Shown in pieces: positions 58,060-64,000 of a DNA stretch of 64,000 nucleotides. This DNA comes from Shewanella sp. MTB7. GTDB taxonomy: Bacteria; Pseudomonadota; Gammaproteobacteria; Enterobacterales; Shewanellaceae. Made by a program: the position numbers and the translations under genes. The stretch spans positions 2,976,001 through 3,040,000 of the forward strand of contig NZ_CP085636.1 of the NCBI RefSeq assembly GCF_027571385.1, written 5' to 3'. Below the pieces are notes generated by a model. That model was not told where the DNA came from. It did no database searches and was given only the letters and a program-made list of their open reading frames with translations. Each line of letters starts with the position of its first letter. Position 1 is the first letter of the stretch.

Positions 58060-58162
58060 AATGAACTTCTAATGGTCACTGATGGGCAGGAGTATACTTG
58101 CTCAGGGCGTTCAGCCCAATGGCATTAGCCAATTAATGGTTAATTTTGTATGTAATGCCATA

Positions 58163-58196
58163 AAAAAGCCCGATAAACTCTCGTATATCGGGCTTG
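58163..58196 (-). terminator. Terminator of sppA
   Basis: Minus-strand stem AAGCCCGATA / TATCGGGCTT with a T run of six, 20 bases after the sppA stop codon. Confidence 0.88.
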
Positions 58197-58215
58197 AGAT
58201 CATCAAAGGGAGCCG

Positions 58216-60057
58216 TTAGAAGCTACAACTGTCGCAATACAGATACATGCCATTAGGATCATCGAATGATCTGAACTCATCTATCGCACTGGACCATTGC
58301 GAGAATAGTTGTTCAAGCACGGAACTGTGACTCGCCGATTGTGGCAGATACATTGCTGCTGAAGCTAACATCTCTTGTATAAATAGCTCCTGGGGCGTTA
58401 ACTCTTGTTCTATTATCTCACTGTCAAAATCGTCCAGTTGTGCCATCTCTGCAGCTTTAGCGACTGCTTGCTTTAGATCGCCTAACTCATCGACTAGACC
58501 CAGAGTGACCGCTTTTTTACCAGACCAAACCCGACCCTGTGCAATATTGTCGACATCATCAAAACTCATTTCGCGTTCGGTTGCGACTAATGATATAAAG
58601 TCGCGATACCCACGTTCAATATGCCGTTGGATGACATCTTTTATCTCAGGAGTGAGTCCTTTAGTGACAGAAACACCTGCCCACTGAGATGTGGCAACAC
58701 CATCGGTGTGTACACCTATGCTAGATAATGAGTCTTCAAAGGTGGTCACCATACCGAAGATACCAATAGAGCCAGTGAGAGTGGTTGGTGTGGCATAAAT
58801 GTAATCGGCACTGGCAGAGATCCAGTAGCCGCCTGATGCTGCGTAACTGCCCATACTGACAACGACAGGCTTGCCTGCAGTTTTCAGTGCCAGTACTTCT
58901 TGTCTTATTTGCTCAGAAGCAAAAGCACTGCCACCAGGGCTATCAACTCGTAATACAACGGCTTTAACATTATCATCAAAGCGCGCTTTTCTAAGCAATT
59001 CAGAGGTGCTCTCTCCGCCAATGGAACCAGCAGGTTGGTTGCCGTTGAGAATAGTCCCTTTGGCGATAACAATGCCGACAGTGTCGTTAGTGAGTAATTG
59101 GGGATGAAGTGCCGTTAGACTCAGGTAGTCATGAAAACCAATTTGTCTAAATTGAGCATTTTCACTGGCTTCACCAACGAGATCCAACATCTTGAGCCTG
59201 AAGGTTTCTGCTGTCGCTAATTCATCTACCCAGTTCATGTTGAGCGCCATCTGCGCTGATTTTCCTTCCGCTTTATCCAGTTCTGCCATGTAGCGTTCAG
59301 CACTGAGTACGAGATCTTCATCTGCGATCTCACGATTGAGGGAAACAACCTCTTGGTAACTGCCCCAGATATCGGTCAACAAGGCCAAGTTGGCTTCTTT
59401 AGCTGCAGGAGACATATCATCGCGGATATAGGGTTCAACTGCCGATTTAAATGTGCCAACGCGAAAGATATGAGCCTTAATTTTAAGCTTATCCAGTGCT
59501 GACTTATAATATTGTCGATAACGGCTCAATCCTTCCATCTCAACACCGCCTTGTGGGTTGAGATAGATGGTGTCGGCATAACTTGCGAGAAAGTACTGAT
59601 TTTGACCATACCAATTTGATATGGCGATGACAGGCTTGCCTGATTCTTTGAAACGGGTTAAAGCATCACCAATAGATTGCAATTTGCTTATTCCGGTCGA
59701 TTGAAGATGTCCGGTATTCAATACTATCGATGAAATACGAGTGTCGTGGGCAGCATTGTCGATGACGTTCAGTACATCGGCCAGCAATATCTCGCCATCG
59801 ACGTTATGATCTTTAGTGCTCTGCATGGCCGCTTTGATAGGATCTACCTGTTTCTGTTGTTCAACAATAGAACCAGATAAGTTAAGTACCAATGCTGAAC
59901 CTGTTTCAATATTGACGCTTTCATCTATGTTCATTGCAACAATGATAGCGATAAGAAGACCGAAAAAAATAACATTAAGAATTAACTTTCGAGTTCCATT
60001 AATGGTTTTCCATAAAAGCACAAATAATTTTTTTATTAATGAGGGTTTTGCGGACAT
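58216..60057 (-). CDS. sppA: Signal peptide peptidase SppA, long form
   Basis: A 613-residue membrane-anchored protease of the double-domain type (67K form). One N-terminal helix (about 22-42) anchors it. The nucleophile serine lies in SMGSYAASGGYWISA (about residue 405) and the general-base lysine in the first domain, as in E. coli SppA. It degrades cleaved signal peptides. The tail ends in a CDSC motif. It lies upstream of ansA, as in enteric bacteria. Confidence 0.95.
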   Translation of the reverse strand: MSAKPSLIKKLFVLLWKTINGTRKLILNVIFFGLLIAIIVAMNIDESVNIETGSALVLNLSGSIVEQQKQVDPIKAAMQSTKDHNVDGEILLADVLNVIDNAAHDTRISSIVLNTGHLQSTGISKLQSIGDALTRFKESGKPVIAISNWYGQNQYFLASYADTIYLNPQGGVEMEGLSRYRQYYKSALDKLKIKAHIFRVGTFKSAVEPYIRDDMSPAAKEANLALLTDIWGSYQEVVSLNREIADEDLVLSAERYMAELDKAEGKSAQMALNMNWVDELATAETFRLKMLDLVGEASENAQFRQIGFHDYLSLTALHPQLLTNDTVGIVIAKGTILNGNQPAGSIGGESTSELLRKARFDDNVKAVVLRVDSPGGSAFASEQIRQEVLALKTAGKPVVVSMGSYAASGGYWISASADYIYATPTTLTGSIGIFGMVTTFEDSLSSIGVHTDGVATSQWAGVSVTKGLTPEIKDVIQRHIERGYRDFISLVATEREMSFDDVDNIAQGRVWSGKKAVTLGLVDELGDLKQAVAKAAEMAQLDDFDSEIIEQELTPQELFIQEMLASAAMYLPQSASHSSVLEQLFSQWSSAIDEFRSFDDPNGMYLYCDSCSF

Positions 60058-60223
60058 TGTCCAATCCTATTTTACTTCAATATGACTATGCTAACTGAAA
60101 TTTCTCCTATAGGGAAAAATCAATTGTAAAGGAATCTATTGCTGTGGCTTTGAACAACTAGTTGAGCTTAGGTAATACAAGAGGTATGCTGGTTTAAATC
60201 AGTTGTTTTAAAAGGACGTTTGA

Positions 60224-62239
<2,016 letters not shown>

Positions 62240-62263
62240 GTTTACACGTGCAAAAGACAAGCT

Positions 62264-62292
62264 AAAGGGTCAACATATGTAGGCCCTTTTTT
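62264..62292 (+). terminator. Terminator of fadH
   Basis: AAGGGTC / GGCCCTT stem (one G-T pair) with a 10-base loop and a T run, in the gap between convergent genes. Confidence 0.8.
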
Positions 62293-62303
62293 ATGGATTT
62301 CAT

Positions 62304-62708
62304 CTATACCGTCTCAGGATCGGATATCTGGCTATCAGGTTTTTGGTTTTGAGTTTCAGGAGTCGGATGAGCTAATTGACTTCGCTGCGCAAGCTTGATG
62401 CCTTGTGGAGAAAGCTCGAGATTGAGATCTGAGCTGGGACTGCAACAACAGGGAAGGCATTCATCTTTTTCGAGATGCACCAACGGCTCAGCATGATAAA
62501 TTACCGAACCACTGATTATCTTGGTCTTACAAGCGCCGCAATATCCATTACGACACTCGGAAAACAGCTTCACTTTCTTCTGCTCCAACGCCATCAACAA
62601 ACTTGTGTGCTGCTGAGTAAACAGCAACACAGGTTGGCCTTGTAGACTAACGATTGGGGCTTTTAAACAGCGAGGGTTAAAGGTCAAAGTCTTCAAACTC
62701 GCTTTCAT
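62304..62708 (-). CDS. yfaE: YfaE-like 2Fe-2S ferredoxin for class Ia RNR maintenance
   Basis: A 134-residue protein with a plant-type [2Fe-2S] motif [12 protein letters not shown] and a fourth ligand in the cysteine-rich [10 protein letters not shown]. YfaE helps rebuild the diferric-tyrosyl cofactor of NrdB. It overlaps nrdB by 32 bases when started at ATG 62708. E. coli YfaE is about 84 residues; here about 35 extra residues follow the domain (low complexity, Gln/Pro/Ser-rich). An internal start would still be possible. Confidence 0.85.
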   Translation of the reverse strand: MKASLKTLTFNPRCLKAPIVSLQGQPVLLFTQQHTSLLMALEQKKVKLFSECRNGYCGACKTKIISGSVIYHAEPLVHLEKDECLPCCCSPSSDLNLELSPQGIKLAQRSQLAHPTPETQNQKPDSQISDPETV

Positions 62709-63807
62709 CGATGGATGCATCAATCTGACCAACAAGATAAGATGAGACCTCTACTTCTTGTGGGGCAACTTGAACAGAATCACTCTCTAACCAGGTTTTC
62801 ATCCAAGGAAGTGGATTAGTTATTTGTGGATATGGCTGCGTTAAATTAACCGACTTCATCCGTTCGTTAGTAATGAATTCGACATACTGACATAAAATCG
62901 GCTCATTCAGGCCTATCATAGAACCATCTTTAAACAGGTATTTTGCCCACTCTTTTTCCTGCTCAGCGGCTTTAACAAAAATATCGTAAGCTTGCTGCTC
63001 ACACTCTTTTGCTATTTCACCCATCTCAGGATCATCTTTACCCGCTTGCATTATTTTAATGATGTGCTGAGTACTGTTTAGATGCAAAGCTTCATCACGG
63101 GCAATTAAGCGAATGATTTTGGCGTTACCTTCCATGACGTTACGCTCTGCAAATGCAAAAGAGCAAGCGAAGCTAACATAGAAGCGGATTGCTTCAAGTA
63201 CGTTAACCGACATCATGCACAAGTAGAGCGCCTTTTTGATCTCTCGTTTAGTTACTATGAGCTCTTTGCCATCGATAAGATGAGTCCCTTCGCCTAATAG
63301 GTGAAAGGCCTGTGTTAATTTAATCAACACATCATAATACGCAGCAATATCAGTGGCACGCTTTAAGATCTCCTCATTCTCAACAATATCATCGAAGACA
63401 ATTGAAGGATCATTGACGATATTACGAATGATGTGAGTGTATGAGCGTGAGTGAATGGTTTCAGAAAATGACCAGGTTTCAATCCAGGTTTCAAGCTCAG
63501 GCAGTGATACCAATGGCAGGAAAGCAACGTTAGGTGAGCGTCCTTGAATTGAATCAAGTAGCGTCTGGTATTTTAAGTTTGAGATGAAAATGTGCTTTTC
63601 ATGATCAGGAAGGGCTGCATAATCAATCTTGTCTTTACTGACGTCAACTTCTTCTGGACGCCAAAAAAATGAAAGTTGTTTTTCAATCAATTTTTCAAAC
63701 ACTTCATATTTTTGTACGTCATAACGCGCGACGTTGACGGACTGCCCTAAAAACATAGGTTCAAGACGGGCATCATTAGGTGTTTGACAAAAAGTAGAAT
63801 AGGCCAT
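62677..63807 (-). CDS. nrdB: Ribonucleotide reductase class Ia beta subunit NrdB
   Basis: A 376-residue diiron-tyrosyl radical subunit. The ATG 63807 (GGAAGAAACC upstream) gives [12 protein letters not shown], aligned with E. coli NrdB; a TTG four codons earlier is rejected. Diiron and tyrosine motifs: [50 protein letters not shown]. The C-terminal tail ([20 protein letters not shown]) docks to NrdA. Operon nrdA-nrdB-yfaE. Confidence 0.97.
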   Translation of the reverse strand: MAYSTFCQTPNDARLEPMFLGQSVNVARYDVQKYEVFEKLIEKQLSFFWRPEEVDVSKDKIDYAALPDHEKHIFISNLKYQTLLDSIQGRSPNVAFLPLVSLPELETWIETWSFSETIHSRSYTHIIRNIVNDPSIVFDDIVENEEILKRATDIAAYYDVLIKLTQAFHLLGEGTHLIDGKELIVTKREIKKALYLCMMSVNVLEAIRFYVSFACSFAFAERNVMEGNAKIIRLIARDEALHLNSTQHIIKIMQAGKDDPEMGEIAKECEQQAYDIFVKAAEQEKEWAKYLFKDGSMIGLNEPILCQYVEFITNERMKSVNLTQPYPQITNPLPWMKTWLESDSVQVAPQEVEVSSYLVGQIDASIDESEFEDFDL

Positions 63808-63822
63808 GGTTTCTTCCAAAAT

Positions 63823-63843
63823 ATAGGGGCTTTATGCCCCTAT
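63823..63843 (-). terminator. Hairpin between nrdA and nrdB
   Basis: Perfect 8-bp stem ATAGGGGC / GCCCCTAT with a 5-base loop, followed on the minus strand by ATTTTGG. It may tune the nrdA:nrdB ratio or protect mRNA; the T tail is short. Confidence 0.5.
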
Positions 63844-63892
63844 TTAAATTGATAACAAGCTCAATACTAGCAATGAGCCTTGATTAATCTTG

Positions 63893-64000
63893 TTAGATCT
63901 TGCACGCGCCGCCGGCACAATCGTCGTCTTCTTTCTCGACGCTGATCATATCATCATGATTATCAGAGGCTCCATCACGAGTGTTGTGATAGTAAAGAGT
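63893..64000 (-). CDS. nrdA: Ribonucleotide reductase class Ia alpha subunit NrdA, C-terminal end (partial)
   Basis: The last 35 codons of nrdA read into the window from the right edge. The tail LYYHNTRDGASDN...DDDCAGGACKI matches the E. coli NrdA C terminus, with the shuttle cysteine pair in CAGGAC that passes reducing equivalents to the active site. The rest lies outside the window. Confidence 0.95.
   Translation of the reverse strand, partial: TLYYHNTRDGASDNHDDMISVEKEDDDCAGGACKI

Overview
The window is chromosomal DNA of a marine gammaproteobacterium, most probably Shewanella. This is inferred from gene content and order: fldA-ybfE-DUF2788-ybfF next to seqA-pgm, an earP-efp pair with an arginine-type EF-P, a bkd operon beside nadA, a NIT-domain chemoreceptor, and nrdA-nrdB-yfaE. 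I see no phage, insertion sequence, integrase or CRISPR array. Coding density is high and most genes are housekeeping.

The distinctive part is roughly 0.1-27 kb, a nearly self-contained periplasmic alcohol-oxidation island built around the cofactor PQQ. It holds a porin, a LuxR-type response regulator, a FIST-domain protein with a hybrid histidine kinase, the full pqqABCDEF set (pqqA is a 23-codon gene at 11244-11315), a NosR-like flavin/iron-sulfur membrane protein, an aldehyde dehydrogenase, a quinoprotein alcohol dehydrogenase, a periplasmic binding protein, a cytochrome c, and a divergent operon encoding a binding protein, a beta-propeller, an ABC ATPase, an ABC permease and an alpha/beta hydrolase. 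A large TonB-dependent receptor follows. The dehydrogenase has an aspartate two residues after its catalytic aspartate, the signature of lanthanide-dependent (XoxF/PedH-type) enzymes. The working model is: alcohol enters through the porin; the dehydrogenase oxidises it in the periplasm; electrons go to the cytochrome c and possibly the NosR-like protein; the aldehyde is oxidised by the NAD(P)-type dehydrogenase; and the two-component system switches the island on.

From 27.5 to 39.8 kb are nucleotide and amino-acid metabolism genes (dGTPase-like protein, yfbR, PilZ protein, alaA), the EF-P rhamnosylation pair, flavodoxin and its neighbours, seqA, pgm and astE. From 40 to 45 kb lie the branched-chain 2-oxoacid dehydrogenase E1alpha/E1beta/E2 operon and nadA. 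From 45 to 57 kb come a chemoreceptor, a tRNA-Ser(GGA) with a decayed partial duplicate of its 3' end and terminator, cardiolipin synthase, an EEP-family protein, a RecQ-type helicase, a DUF885 lipoprotein, an orphan OmpR-type regulator, an M14 carboxypeptidase and two small proteins. From 57 to 64 kb are ansA, sppA, fadH and the class Ia ribonucleotide reductase operon, with nrdA cut by the window edge.

Several starts were moved from the longest possible open frame on the basis of ribosome-binding sites, signal peptides or family alignment; each case is noted in its entry. No database search was possible, so family names rest on motif recognition.
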